Assembly (NCBI GenBank): GCA_964389025.1
Contig: CAYMCQ010000027.1
Coordinates: 1-44,077 of the forward strand
Direction of reading: 5' to 3'
Source of the DNA: CAYMCQ01 sp964389025
GTDB lineage: Bacteria > Verrucomicrobiota > Verrucomicrobiia > Limisphaerales > CAYMCQ01
DNA length: 44,077 nucleotides
In this document: one piece after another, positions 8,856 to 16,843 of the stretch
Position numbering within the stretch: the first letter of the stretch is position 1
Layout: the number at the start of each line of letters is the position of its first letter
Notes under the pieces: generated by a model
What the model saw: only the letters and a program-made list of their open reading frames with translations
Told to the model about the DNA's origin: nothing
Databases searched by the model: none
Position numbers and translations under genes: made by a program

Positions 8856-9035
8856 TTGAACATTAAGAATGAAAAGCAGAACAACAAGTGAGCGCAGCCT
8901 TTGCTTCGAGGCATTCGAGGCGATTTTTTTGAAAAAGACCGTGTTCGACGACACCTTCCGTTCAAAATATTCTCGCAGTATGAGACAACATAGGCTGCGG
9001 ACAACGCAGGACATTATAGGTTAGGCATCATTACG

Positions 9036-9311
9036 ATGACACGCGATATGCAAGCCCCGACAGTCAACAAGAAGAGCCTATTAAAAGAGTTGGGTGCGCT
9101 CTTATTGTTTGTTGTCGTTGCCGGCATGGCTGCGACGCCATGTCTTTGTGTTACGGGAGCGATTGCGGGACGATACAAGATGATACTTTTCTTTTTGGTG
9201 TCGTTGCGGCTTGCATGGAGCATTTACAGACGAACCTTTCGCTTCAGAGACTATTGGATCTATTTCGCTATCGTCATGGCGTTTTGTATATGGACGGATT
9301 TCAACTATTGA
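9036..9311 (+). CDS. Small membrane protein, cassette-like
   Basis: The 91-residue protein is not recognised. Two hydrophobic stretches (about 19-44 and 48-58, then 72-86) suggest two or three membrane segments. The gene is visibly AT-richer than its neighbours. GTTAGGC (9020-9026), which fits the integron core pattern GTTRRRY, lies 9 bp before the ATG, and GCCTAAT (9319-9325) lies 7 bp after the stop, so the ORF is bracketed by inverted copies of a TTAGGC word. This resembles an integron gene cassette, but no complete attC structure can be traced. An ORF also exists on the opposite strand; this one is preferred because of its ATG, placement and hydrophobic pattern. Confidence 0.5.
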   Translation: MTRDMQAPTVNKKSLLKELGALLLFVVVAGMAATPCLCVTGAIAGRYKMILFFLVSLRLAWSIYRRTFRFRDYWIYFAIVMAFCIWTDFNY

Positions 9312-9394
9312 GGTTGATGCCTAATAGGAGCGGGGCAAAATTCGATTCACGTTTTTAATTTTTCCTTTTTCCTTTTGCCTTGTTAAAACCTTTC

Positions 9395-10609
9395 GTGCCC
9401 ATCAAACCGCCACGGCTCGAATTCGGCGACACAATCGCGCTGGTCTCGCCAGCCAGCGCGCCGCCTGACCCGAAAAATATTGATCGCTCCGTCGCTGCGC
9501 TGGAAAAGCCCGGCTTCAAAGTGAAGCTCGCGCCGAACGCGCGCAAGCGTCTCGGCTTTCTCGCCGGCAACGACCGCGAGCGCGCGTCCGACATCATGCG
9601 GATGTTCACGGACAAACACGTGAAGGCCATCGTCTGCATTCGCGGCGGCTACGGCTCGGCGCGGCTGTTGAATCTGCTCGACTACAAAATCATCCGCGCG
9701 AACCCGAAAATCTTCGTCGGCTTCAGCGACATGACCTCGCTTCACTGCGCGTTTCTCGTGAAGTCGGATTTGATTTCATTCCACGGCCCGATGACGAATT
9801 CGAATTTCATTCAAAAAAATTTTCCGATGTTCACGCTCGACAGTTTTCTGCGAACACTGATGCATGCAGAAGCGCCGGGAAGCATTTGCGGGGGTTACGC
9901 GAAAGTTCCTAACATTCAACCTCCCGAAGTCCCGCGAGGTTTTGGACTGCGGCAGTCCTCTGCCGCTTTTGGAAGCGCACCGCCAGTGGGAAAGCGGCAG
10001 AGGACTGCCGCAGTCCAAGACGCTGTCGCGCGAGCCAACCCCATCAAAATTCTCCGTGCTGGCAAAGCTTCAGGCCAGTTGATCGGCGGAAACATCACGT
10101 TGCTTTGCACCACGCTTGCCACGCCGTTCCAGCCGTCGTTCAAGAATAAAATTCTTTTTCTCGAAGACCTCGACGAGCCGCCATATCGCTTCGACCGGCT
10201 GCTGACGCATTTGTTGAACGCGGGCTTGTTGCAGCAAGTCGCCGGCGTCGCCATCGGCATCAACGCCGGTTGCGAAGACCCGAAGGCCAAAGGCGCAAAG
10301 GAATATCGCCAGACGCTGGAAGACGTTTTGCGCGAGCGATTGATGCCGTTGAAAATTCCCGTCGTGATGAATCTTCCCTTCGGCCACGTGCCCTTCAACG
10401 CGACGCTGCCGGTCGTCCCTGATAAAATTCCGCTGCTGGTTCCGGCAACTCCCGTTTCATTTCCTCAACGCGATAACCAAACCCCGGTCCACGAATCGTG
10501 CTCAAATCAATTTTGCCGTCGCGCCGCTGATAAATTCCCGGATGCACCGCCGCTTCCGCGCGCGACGCTTCGGGATAAAACTGCATCGCGTTCGTCTCCA
10601 CGCCCATGA
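9395..10609 (+). CDS. Peptidase S66 family protein (LD-carboxypeptidase-like), interrupted by an in-frame repeat
   Basis: LD-carboxypeptidases trim the tetrapeptide of peptidoglycan during wall recycling. The family hallmarks are present: IRGGYGSARLLNLLD, the nucleophile region GFSDMTSLH (S111 from the GTG start), EDLDEPPYRFDRLL, and the histidine motif FGHVPFNATLP. The GTG at 9395 gives an N-terminus typical of the family (PPRLEFGDTIALVSPAS); an upstream TTG at 9380 is possible. A 77-bp perfect-armed palindrome (9942-10018) is translated in frame, adding about 26 residues before the conserved GQLIGGN segment. Past the histidine motif the ORF continues for about 75 residues that do not look like family sequence and overlap the convergent enolase-superfamily gene by 215 bp, so the natural C-terminus seems lost. 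Catalytic residues appear intact, but activity is uncertain. Confidence 0.8.
   Translation: MPIKPPRLEFGDTIALVSPASAPPDPKNIDRSVAALEKPGFKVKLAPNARKRLGFLAGNDRERASDIMRMFTDKHVKAIVCIRGGYGSARLLNLLDYKIIRANPKIFVGFSDMTSLHCAFLVKSDLISFHGPMTNSNFIQKNFPMFTLDSFLRTLMHAEAPGSICGGYAKVPNIQPPEVPRGFGLRQSSAAFGSAPPVGKRQRTAAVQDAVARANPIKILRAGKASGQLIGGNITLLCTTLATPFQPSFKNKILFLEDLDEPPYRFDRLLTHLLNAGLLQQVAGVAIGINAGCEDPKAKGAKEYRQTLEDVLRERLMPLKIPVVMNLPFGHVPFNATLPVVPDKIPLLVPATPVSFPQRDNQTPVHESCSNQFCRRAADKFPDAPPLPRATLRDKTASRSSPRP
9942..10018. repeat. REP-like palindrome with perfect 28-bp arms
   Basis: The arms at 9942-9969 and 9991-10018 are perfect inverted copies of 28 bp separated by 21 bp. The core word is GGACTGCGGCAGTCCTC, itself partly palindromic. 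It lies inside the S66 peptidase gene and keeps the frame. A related, diverged copy lies at 17705-17790, so this is a dispersed family and not a one-off hairpin. Confidence 0.95.
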
Positions 10610-11825
10610 TGGTGCCAACGTGCGCGGCGAGCAGGACATGCGGGATTTGCGCGAGCATCGGGTTAGTGAGGTCTTGCACCATCAACGTCATCCCGTGCGC
10701 CTTCGCCCAGCACGCGGAGAGCAATGCGCCGGTTTGCGTTTTGCAGGTCTTGAGCGCGACGCCCGACCAGCCGAGTTCGCGTCCAAGCCGGACGAGCTTC
10801 CAATCGTGCGCGCTCTCGTCAAGAAACAGCGGCTTGCGCCCGCTGACGCTGTGAACGTCAATTGGATTTTTCTCCAGGTCATACGGAAACGGCTGCTCGA
10901 CGTAGAGAATCATTCCGTAAATTCGCGGATGCTCGTCACGCACACGGTCGAGCATTTCGTTCACGTAGCCCGGCTCGTTGACGGTGCAATTGAAATCTGC
11001 GGACAGCCATAAAACATCGTGCGCGACGGCGATTGAACCAACCTTGGCGAGACGCGCGTAGTCGTAATCAAAATCATTGCCGCGCAGTTTCACCTTCAAA
11101 CATTTCAAGCCGTCCTGCTGAATCCAATCCGTCAGCACGACGGGATGGCCGTCGTCTGGCTCGTGGCCGGTCAATTCCGATTTGTCGAGCGGGTCGAGTC
11201 CGCCGATCACATGCCACGCAAAAAGTTTTTGCGGCGGTTCGGCCACGAGAAAATCAGCTGAGAATTTTTTCTGAAACGAAATTTCTGAGCGCGGGTCAGC
11301 GATCACATACGACGCGAGATCGCGATTCATAAACTCGCTCGTGTAAGTTTTGTAAGTTGGAACACCGTGCAATTTCCCGAACGCATCATGCAGCGCGATG
11401 TCGAACGCGGAGCAGCTAAGCAGCGCGGCCAGCCGGGGCATCGGTTCGCGGCCACGACGCTGACGCTGATTGAAACCATCAAGCATTCCCGGCAGGACTG
11501 TTTCCTGAAAGTTGTGGCTGATTTCGATGGGATGGCCGGTGGTTTGAATACTCGCCCACAGTTCAGCAAGCTGGATCGAAAAGTTTTTCAGCGCCTCCTG
11601 CCGCTCATCAAAGGGCACGCTGCCGGGCCAGACCCATTGCACACTCAAGGGAGTCTCGCCCCAGCCTTCGGCTTTGCGCCCGCGATTGTCGGTGACGGTC
11701 ACGCGGGCGCGGGCGCAGGTGACCTCCGTCAAAGTTTCAGATCCGAATTTGAGCGGCATCCGCGTCGTGACGGGCAAAAAATAAAGCGCGGAACCAGTGA
11801 TACGAATGTCGGTTGATTGCGGCAC
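10395..11825 (-). CDS. Enolase-superfamily (mandelate racemase/muconate lactonizing type) enzyme
   Basis: The 476-residue protein shows the enolase-superfamily barrel residues: a KxK base motif in LKVKLRG, metal ligands in SADFNCT (D), YVEQPF (E) and FLDESAHD (D), and the second base in ALKTCKTQTG. The N-terminal capping domain occupies about residues 8-150. Members abstract a proton alpha to a carboxylate; the substrate cannot be told from sequence. At about 476 residues it is longer than the usual 360-400. The last codons run past the natural-looking end (ELPEPAAEF) into the 3' end of the convergent S66 gene, which suggests that an intergenic stretch was deleted. The start is the ATG at 11825. 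Confidence 0.85.
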   Translation of the reverse strand: MPQSTDIRITGSALYFLPVTTRMPLKFGSETLTEVTCARARVTVTDNRGRKAEGWGETPLSVQWVWPGSVPFDERQEALKNFSIQLAELWASIQTTGHPIEISHNFQETVLPGMLDGFNQRQRRGREPMPRLAALLSCSAFDIALHDAFGKLHGVPTYKTYTSEFMNRDLASYVIADPRSEISFQKKFSADFLVAEPPQKLFAWHVIGGLDPLDKSELTGHEPDDGHPVVLTDWIQQDGLKCLKVKLRGNDFDYDYARLAKVGSIAVAHDVLWLSADFNCTVNEPGYVNEMLDRVRDEHPRIYGMILYVEQPFPYDLEKNPIDVHSVSGRKPLFLDESAHDWKLVRLGRELGWSGVALKTCKTQTGALLSACWAKAHGMTLMVQDLTNPMLAQIPHVLLAAHVGTIMGVETNAMQFYPEASRAEAAVHPGIYQRRDGKIDLSTIRGPGFGYRVEEMKRELPEPAAEFYQGRPAASR

Positions 11826-12243
11826 AGAAAATTTTTAACAGCGGCGTTCGCCGATGAACAGCCGTTTCCTGGCAGGAGCGCGGCGCTTACGCCGCTCCAA
11901 TGTTCGCCAGTCCGAAGACAGACAATGTTCACCGCGACTCTGCATTCCCGTGCTGAAGCAGCGTGAACGCTGCGCCCCTGTCTGGTTTCAGGGCAGAACA
12001 TTTCAATTTTGCCGTTGTTTCCTCCTGCAAAGCCGCAGCGGGCCTAATTTGTTTTTAACGCCGGCTACAAGCGCTAAAGGCATAATGGCTGCTTGGTTTT
12101 ACCTGATTCAGTGAATTCGATTTGTCAGGTGCGTGCCGATGATAAAAAACAGTTGCACAAATTTGTTTGGCGCAGTCGCAGCAAGCGGATTTTTTTCGCT
12201 TGCGGCATCGGACGTTATTTCGGCTTCCCCACGAAACTGAGCC
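11826..12243. other. Intergenic region with a small palindrome
   Basis: The 418-bp gap separates two divergently oriented genes (enolase-like to the left, sensor kinase to the right), so promoters for both should lie here, but I cannot place them with confidence. An imperfect palindrome, GGAGCG...CGCTCC at 11875-11898, is present near the left end. The right half is AT-richer. No convincing ORF was seen. Confidence 0.5.
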
Positions 12244-14508
12244 ATGACCATGAAGCGCAAACCCTACATCGGCTTTCAGACCAAGGTGCTGATTCCGGTT
12301 ATCACCATCATGGCGGTGCTGCTGGTCATCACGAATTCAATCGTCAACAAACGCATCGCGTCGCAACTGGAAGCGCAGGCCAAAGAACAGTTGCGGCTGG
12401 CGGCGCAGACTTTCAACCACGCGCGCCGCATCCGTGAGGACAATCTTCTTCTCCAATTCCGAAACCTCGCCAATGAACCGCGGGTCAGGGCGTTGTTTCT
12501 TCCGAACAACCCCAAAACTGTCGAAGATTTCTGCGAAACACTGAATCGCGAACTCAACATTGATGGTGTGCTGTTGACTTCGGTGAAAATGAACCACATC
12601 GCCGCGTCGAGCCGCAACAACTCGATGCCCATCTCCGATTTCGAAGACAGCACCAGATGGTCGGCGGCGGCCGCGCTACAGGGCGAGGAAAACGTGGACA
12701 CAGTGCTCATCGGCGACAGCCTGTTCCAGATCATCTCGATTCCGGTTTCCTCGGATGATGGGGACGACAACGGCAAGGACATCGCCGGCGCACTGACGTT
12801 CGCGATGCGGATTGACAACGCCGTGGTGGAGGAGTTCAAACGAATGGCGCACTGCCATGTGGTGTTTCTGGCGAACAACCGCGTGCTGGTTTCCACCGTC
12901 CGAAAAAAAGATTTCAACCAACAGTTTGCTGATCTCTACAAAACCTTTGCCGCCAAACCGCGCTCCGAACGGACTGAGGACAACATCGTCCAGGACATTA
13001 TGCTCGGCCACGACCATGCTTTGCGCGTCATCGGCTCGTGGCCGGCTCTGAACGACGAAATTGGCATTGGCTATCTTCTGCTCACCTCTTACGAACAACC
13101 GTTGCGCGAGCTTGACGAAACCCGCCGACTGCTGTTCATGGTGACACTGGCGGGGATTCTCCTCAGCGCGCTCATCGTTCTCGCGATCGTCCGGGAAATC
13201 ACCTCTCCGCTTCGGCAATTGCAGGCCAGCGCGGAAGCCCTCGGGCGCGGTGACTTTTCACACCGGGTTTCAGTCAAATCCCGCGACGAATGCGGACAAC
13301 TCGCCGCCGCCTTCAACCAGATGATTGACCGCCTCAAAGCTTCCCGCGAAGAACTTGAAAAAACAGTCGAAACGCTCAAGACAACCCAGTCTCAGCTCGT
13401 CCAGCGGGAAAAACTTTCCGCCATCGGCGAATTCGTCGCCGGCGTCGCGCACGAATTGAACAATCCGCTTACGTCCGTCATCGGCTTTTCCCAACTGCTG
13501 CACCAGTCGTCCACCGACCCGCACCAGCAGCGGTTCCTCGACCGCGTCGTCGGCGAAGCGCAGCGTTGCGCGAAAATCGTGCGGAGCCTTTTGAGCTTCG
13601 CGCGCCAGCATCCGCCGGAAAGAAAACTCGTGGACATCACCCAGACCATCGAGGCCGCGGTAGACATTTTGCGCTACCAGCTTCGCACCAGCGGCATCGA
13701 GGTCGTTACGAAATTTGACCCGCGATTGCCGCACGTCACGGGCGACGCCCACCAGCTTCAACAGGTTTTCGTCAACATCATCAACAACGCCCGCCAGGCC
13801 ATTGAATCCCATCGTTCAAGCGGAAAACTTTCCATCGCCACCGAACATTCTGAAAACGTCGTGCGAATTCTCCTCGAAGACAACGGCCCGGGCATCGCGC
13901 GGGAAAACTTGAGCCGGATTTTCGATCCGTTTTTTACCACCAAGGAACTCGGCAAGGGCACCGGACTTGGCTTGAGCCTTTCCTACGGCATCGTTCAGGA
14001 ACACGGCGGCAGCATTGTAGCGCGCAACAACAAGACCAGCGGCGTCACTTTCATCATCGAACTGCCTGTGGCGCTAAATCTAAACGCCGGCGCAGACACG
14101 GAATTCATTCCCGCGCAACCCGCGCCCGCTGAAGCCGATGCGAAACACCTGCTCGTCGTTGACGATGAAGATTCCATCCTCGAATTGACGCGTGAAGTGC
14201 TCGTCTCGGACAACTATTGCGTCGAAATCGCCCGCGACGGCTATTCCGCGCTTAGAAAAATCGGTCTGCGCAATTACGACCTCGTCGTGTGCGACATAAA
14301 AATGCCCGACCTGAGCGGCCAGCAAGTCTATGAGCGGCTGCACGCCTCGAACCCCGCCATCGCTTCGCGCTTGATTTTTATGACCGGCGATGTCATCAAC
14401 GAGAAGGCGCAGGAATTTTTTGAACGCAATGGAAAAGTCTGTCTCGCAAAACCGTTCACGCTCGACCAATTTCGCGACGCGGTCAACAAGACCTTCGCGA
14501 AGGGGTGA
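12244..14508 (+). CDS. Membrane-bound hybrid sensor histidine kinase (sensor-HAMP-HK-REC)
   Basis: The 754-residue protein has an N-terminal membrane segment (about 13-32), a large extracytoplasmic sensor region (about 33-295, probably a CACHE-like fold), a second membrane segment (about 297-318) and a HAMP domain (about 319-372, SPLRQLQASAEALGRGDF). A HisKA domain follows with H403 (GVAHELNNPLTS), then a HATPase domain (N box NIINNARQAI, DNGPGIA, GKGTGLGLSLSYGI) and a C-terminal receiver with D684 (VCDIKMPDLSG). The HELNNPL type H box is typical of NtrB/ZraS-like kinases. No response regulator gene is adjacent, so it may act through its own receiver or on a distant partner. The start at 12244 (MTMKRK) could equally be the ATG at 12250. 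Confidence 0.9.
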   Translation: MTMKRKPYIGFQTKVLIPVITIMAVLLVITNSIVNKRIASQLEAQAKEQLRLAAQTFNHARRIREDNLLLQFRNLANEPRVRALFLPNNPKTVEDFCETLNRELNIDGVLLTSVKMNHIAASSRNNSMPISDFEDSTRWSAAAALQGEENVDTVLIGDSLFQIISIPVSSDDGDDNGKDIAGALTFAMRIDNAVVEEFKRMAHCHVVFLANNRVLVSTVRKKDFNQQFADLYKTFAAKPRSERTEDNIVQDIMLGHDHALRVIGSWPALNDEIGIGYLLLTSYEQPLRELDETRRLLFMVTLAGILLSALIVLAIVREITSPLRQLQASAEALGRGDFSHRVSVKSRDECGQLAAAFNQMIDRLKASREELEKTVETLKTTQSQLVQREKLSAIGEFVAGVAHELNNPLTSVIGFSQLLHQSSTDPHQQRFLDRVVGEAQRCAKIVRSLLSFARQHPPERKLVDITQTIEAAVDILRYQLRTSGIEVVTKFDPRLPHVTGDAHQLQQVFVNIINNARQAIESHRSSGKLSIATEHSENVVRILLEDNGPGIARENLSRIFDPFFTTKELGKGTGLGLSLSYGIVQEHGGSIVARNNKTSGVTFIIELPVALNLNAGADTEFIPAQPAPAEADAKHLLVVDDEDSILELTREVLVSDNYCVEIARDGYSALRKIGLRNYDLVVCDIKMPDLSGQQVYERLHASNPAIASRLIFMTGDVINEKAQEFFERNGKVCLAKPFTLDQFRDAVNKTFAKG

Positions 14509-14566
14509 GAACTTTTTCTCCGGAGAAATGGGCCGTGCGAACCACTCGAACTTTCGACGAAGCTCC

Positions 14567-14690
14567 AGGCTCCAAGCTCCAACATCCAGAGAAGCTCCAA
14601 ACACCAAGCGCCAAAAGCGGCGGCGGTTGGCGCATTTGAAGTTTGGAGCTTGGTGTTTCTCTGGTGCTTGGATGTTGGTGCTTGGAGCCT
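14567..14690. repeat. Palindromic repeat of the GGAGCTTGG type
   Basis: The left arm (about 14567-14615) and right arm (about 14642-14690) are imperfect inverted copies of each other over roughly 49 bp, built from words such as CTCCAAGC, CCAACATCC and ACACCAAGC. The loop is GC-rich. The element fills the gap between the sensor kinase and ThuA-like genes. Its right arm is translated as the leader of the latter. Confidence 0.85.
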
Positions 14691-15529
14691 TTATCTCTGC
14701 CATGCCGCTTTGCGCAGAACCGAGCCAGAAAACTCCCCACATCGTCTTCGTCACCGGCGACCATGAATACGGCTCCGAGCGCACCATGCCGCTGCTCGCC
14801 AAGGAACTGGAAAAAAATTACGGCTTCCGCACGACCGTTCTTCTCGCCACGAACGAAAAAGGCGAGTGCGACGAGAACTACGAAAAAAACATTCCCGGCC
14901 TCGAAGCTCTCACAAACGCCGACCTCGCCGTCTTTTTTCTTCGCTGGCGGCTGTTGCCCGCCGATCAAGTCAAACGCATTGAAGACTATTTGAAATCCGG
15001 CAGGCCGGTTGTTGGCTTTCGCACCACGTCTCATGCGTTTCATTATCCGAAAGGCGATGACCTGGAAAAATGGAACGCCTTCGGTGAACTCGCCTTCGGC
15101 ACGCCGCCGGGTTGGGGCGGTGCAGCCGGCCACACGCATTACGGCCACAACTCCAGCACCGATGTCTTCATCAACCCCGACACCGCGACCAGTCCCCTGC
15201 TCCATGGCGTCGCCACAAACTTTCACGTCCGCTCATGGCTTTATCATGTTGTGCCGAAATATCCGCCGCCGGACGCAACGAAACTTCTCATCGGCAAAGC
15301 CGTCAATCCGAGCAACACGAATCCCGTCGCAAATCCCGTCGCCTGGACGTGGACAAATCAATTCGGCGGACGCGCCTTCTTCACGACGATGGGTCACCCC
15401 GAAGATTTTTCCGTTGAATCGTTTCAGCGCATCGTCGTGAACGGAATTCATTGGACGCTCGGCAAACCTGTTCCCGGAAAGTGGAACAAGCTGGAAATCA
15501 ATGTCTCTTACGACAAGCCAAAGAAGTGA
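14636..15529 (+). CDS. Secreted ThuA-like domain protein with repeat-encoded leader
   Basis: The ThuA-like domain (class I glutamine amidotransferase-like fold, associated with sugar metabolism in related proteins) spans most of the protein: HIVFVTGDHEYGSERTMPLL, the DYLKSGRPVVGFRTTSHAF strand-helix, and the C-terminal ITH-like segment VVNGIHWTLG. The catalytic role is not established for this group. Three starts are possible. The TTG at 14636 yields a plausible signal peptide (MKFGAWCFSGAWMLVLGA...PLCA); the ATG at 14672 gives a shorter leader with no basic residue; an upstream ATG at 14390 lies inside the sensor kinase gene. I prefer 14636, giving 297 residues. Both the start codon and the hydrophobic core of the leader lie in the right half of a palindromic repeat. 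Confidence 0.75.
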   Translation: MKFGAWCFSGAWMLVLGAFISAMPLCAEPSQKTPHIVFVTGDHEYGSERTMPLLAKELEKNYGFRTTVLLATNEKGECDENYEKNIPGLEALTNADLAVFFLRWRLLPADQVKRIEDYLKSGRPVVGFRTTSHAFHYPKGDDLEKWNAFGELAFGTPPGWGGAAGHTHYGHNSSTDVFINPDTATSPLLHGVATNFHVRSWLYHVVPKYPPPDATKLLIGKAVNPSNTNPVANPVAWTWTNQFGGRAFFTTMGHPEDFSVESFQRIVVNGIHWTLGKPVPGKWNKLEINVSYDKPKK

Positions 15530-15565
15530 TTGCAGTCGTAGCGGCTTTCGGCAGAAAGCCGGTGA

Positions 15566-15688
15566 ATGTTTCCGGCGGTCTGCCGACACCCAGCCGAGAT
15601 ACGTTTCTTCGGTTCGCAATGAATAATGTTTCAAGCGCATCACCTGCCGCATTTTCTCCGATAACATTAGCGGACGATTTTGCTCTTG
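15566..15688 (-). pseudogene. N-terminal fragment of an integron/XerC-type tyrosine integrase
   Basis: On the minus strand residues read LSEKMRQVMRLKHYSLRTEE then TYLGWV, which matches the N-terminal SAM-like DNA-binding domain of integron integrases and related tyrosine recombinases (the 'R-HYS-RTE--Y--W' pattern). After GWV the similarity stops, and the frame runs on without the expected continuation; no catalytic domain (RHRY) is found nearby. It is therefore a relic of about 40 codons. It lies next to three small cassette-like genes, which supports a former integron or recombinase island. Confidence 0.65.
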
Positions 15689-15864
15689 CATAGGCCAAAT
15701 GATTTGCGAAGGTTGCAGCGAACCGTGAAATAGCAGACACAATGCTAAGGAAATATCCAGCCAAACTTGTCGGCCATGAGTGTGACCGAGTGTCTCCTAT
15801 TCCAATAGGCCAACATCCGTGTTGGTCAATTTAAAGGTTGGCCGCGTCACACGCACCCAAAGTT

Positions 15865-16089
15865 ATGCACGATTCTCCAAACAACCCGAGCAAGAGACCA
15901 TTCCTCGTCCGCCTTGGTCTGTGGGGACTCAAGACCCGACAGTCCGCATTGGCCTTTATGTGGCTGTGCATCGTTGGAGCAGTGGTATCGGTCATCCTCA
16001 AGATTTGGATTGGCTCACTCCTGCTGGTTGCGGGCTGGTGGTATTGGTATGCCGTCAGGTGGGTGGACAAGAACGAAGGATGGAAGTGA
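15865..16089 (+). CDS. Small membrane protein of unknown function
   Basis: The 74-residue protein has a basic N-terminus (residues 9-27) followed by a hydrophobic hairpin (about 29-60, WLCIVGAVVSVILK and SLLLVAGWWYWYAV) and a charged tail. It is not recognised. The ATG at 15865 is preferred over a TTG at 15838. It is the first of three consecutive same-strand small membrane-protein genes with no obvious shared operon spacing, in DNA that follows an integrase relic. Confidence 0.55.
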   Translation: MHDSPNNPSKRPFLVRLGLWGLKTRQSALAFMWLCIVGAVVSVILKIWIGSLLLVAGWWYWYAVRWVDKNEGWK

Positions 16090-16213
16090 AGCCACCACGC
16101 GGCTTCCTAACCATGCGCCCTAACCCGGCCATCACGCTCTGGTTGCAAGCTTGCCCCCTCGCGGGATGGGTTGTTGAACTTGGGACTAGGCCGCTCGACC
16201 ACGCCACTGCTCC

Positions 16214-16681
16214 ATGAACGCCACAACAGCAACAGCAGAGACGAGACCGCCGACACCGATTGCGCGTCCGAAGGGAGTTTGGGCAGTCACCATCTGGCTC
16301 GGGCTTTTCGCCGGACTGCTCCCGCTCGGCTTGGCACTCTTCATTTACTTCGGGCCAGCCAAAGATGAGGGACTCATGTCCGGCTTGGGCTTGGCGATTT
16401 CGGTCACGGTCGGGTTAGGCATCATCGTCTCAGCGATTGCTGCTTGGCTTGGCTACGGCTGGGCGCGCTACGCGTTGATTGCGCTGGCGGTTGTTTATTA
16501 CGGTCTTTTGGCCTACAACAACTACAACATCGCGACAAGTGGCATTGTGCCCGAAGACAAGCTGCCGAGGGTTTGGGCGCGAGTCGTTCGGTCACTGATT
16601 ACGATGAACGTCGTGGTGCTGTATTTACTACTGAGTCGCAGTGCGCGAGATTTTTTCACACACTATCGACGAGCAGCCTAA
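16214..16681 (+). CDS. Predicted four-helix membrane protein, possible integron cassette gene
   Basis: The 155-residue protein has four hydrophobic segments (about 24-46, 58-78, 84-102, 131-145) separated by short loops. I do not recognise the family. Its TAA stop is embedded in GCCTAAC (16676-16682), which fits the integron R'' pattern RYYYAAC; stop codons at or within attC are common in gene cassettes. The 5' flank includes GTTGAAC (about 16172-16178), which fits GTTRRRY. The cassette interpretation is inference. Confidence 0.65.
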   Translation: MNATTATAETRPPTPIARPKGVWAVTIWLGLFAGLLPLGLALFIYFGPAKDEGLMSGLGLAISVTVGLGIIVSAIAAWLGYGWARYALIALAVVYYGLLAYNNYNIATSGIVPEDKLPRVWARVVRSLITMNVVVLYLLLSRSARDFFTHYRRAA

Positions 16682-16819
16682 CACTGCCTGAGCCTGTGCG
16701 AAAACCCCTCCTTTGAGGGTTCATGAGTTAAGAGTTAAGTGAAGGTTTCAATTCTTTTTTCCTTATCAGCGGTTTTTGTTTTTGTTCGGTCAGCGTCTCT
16801 GCCCGCGTTTACGTTGGAT
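16676..16819. other. attC-like recombination site candidate
   Basis: The interval runs from GCCTAAC (fits RYYYAAC) to GTTGGAT (fits GTTRRRY), 144 nt apart, between two small membrane-protein genes. The text after the second core (GTTGGATGCACGAAG) closely resembles the start of known cassettes (GTTAGATGCACTAAG in class 1 integron cassettes, from memory). A small inner hairpin, AACCCCTC/GAGGGTT, lies near 16710. The arms pair only imperfectly, so this remains a candidate. Confidence 0.45.
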
Positions 16820-16843
16820 GCACGAAGTTAGAAGAAAGTTAAG

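Noticed and set aside
7383..9014. 543-codon open frame on the minus strand opposite the hybrid kinase
   Set aside because: It is antisense to well-supported receiver and HPt domains, and its translation is low-complexity and rich in Arg, Phe and Val with no recognisable motif; GC-rich genes commonly give such frames.
14390..14635. ATG at 14390 as start of the ThuA-like gene
   Set aside because: This would overlap the receiver of the sensor kinase by more than 100 bp and place a charged 80-residue segment before the hydrophobic leader.
16106..16178. Second attC site between the 74- and 155-residue membrane protein genes
   Set aside because: CCCTAAC and GTTGAAC loosely fit the core patterns, but the arms between them do not pair, so it is not listed as a feature.
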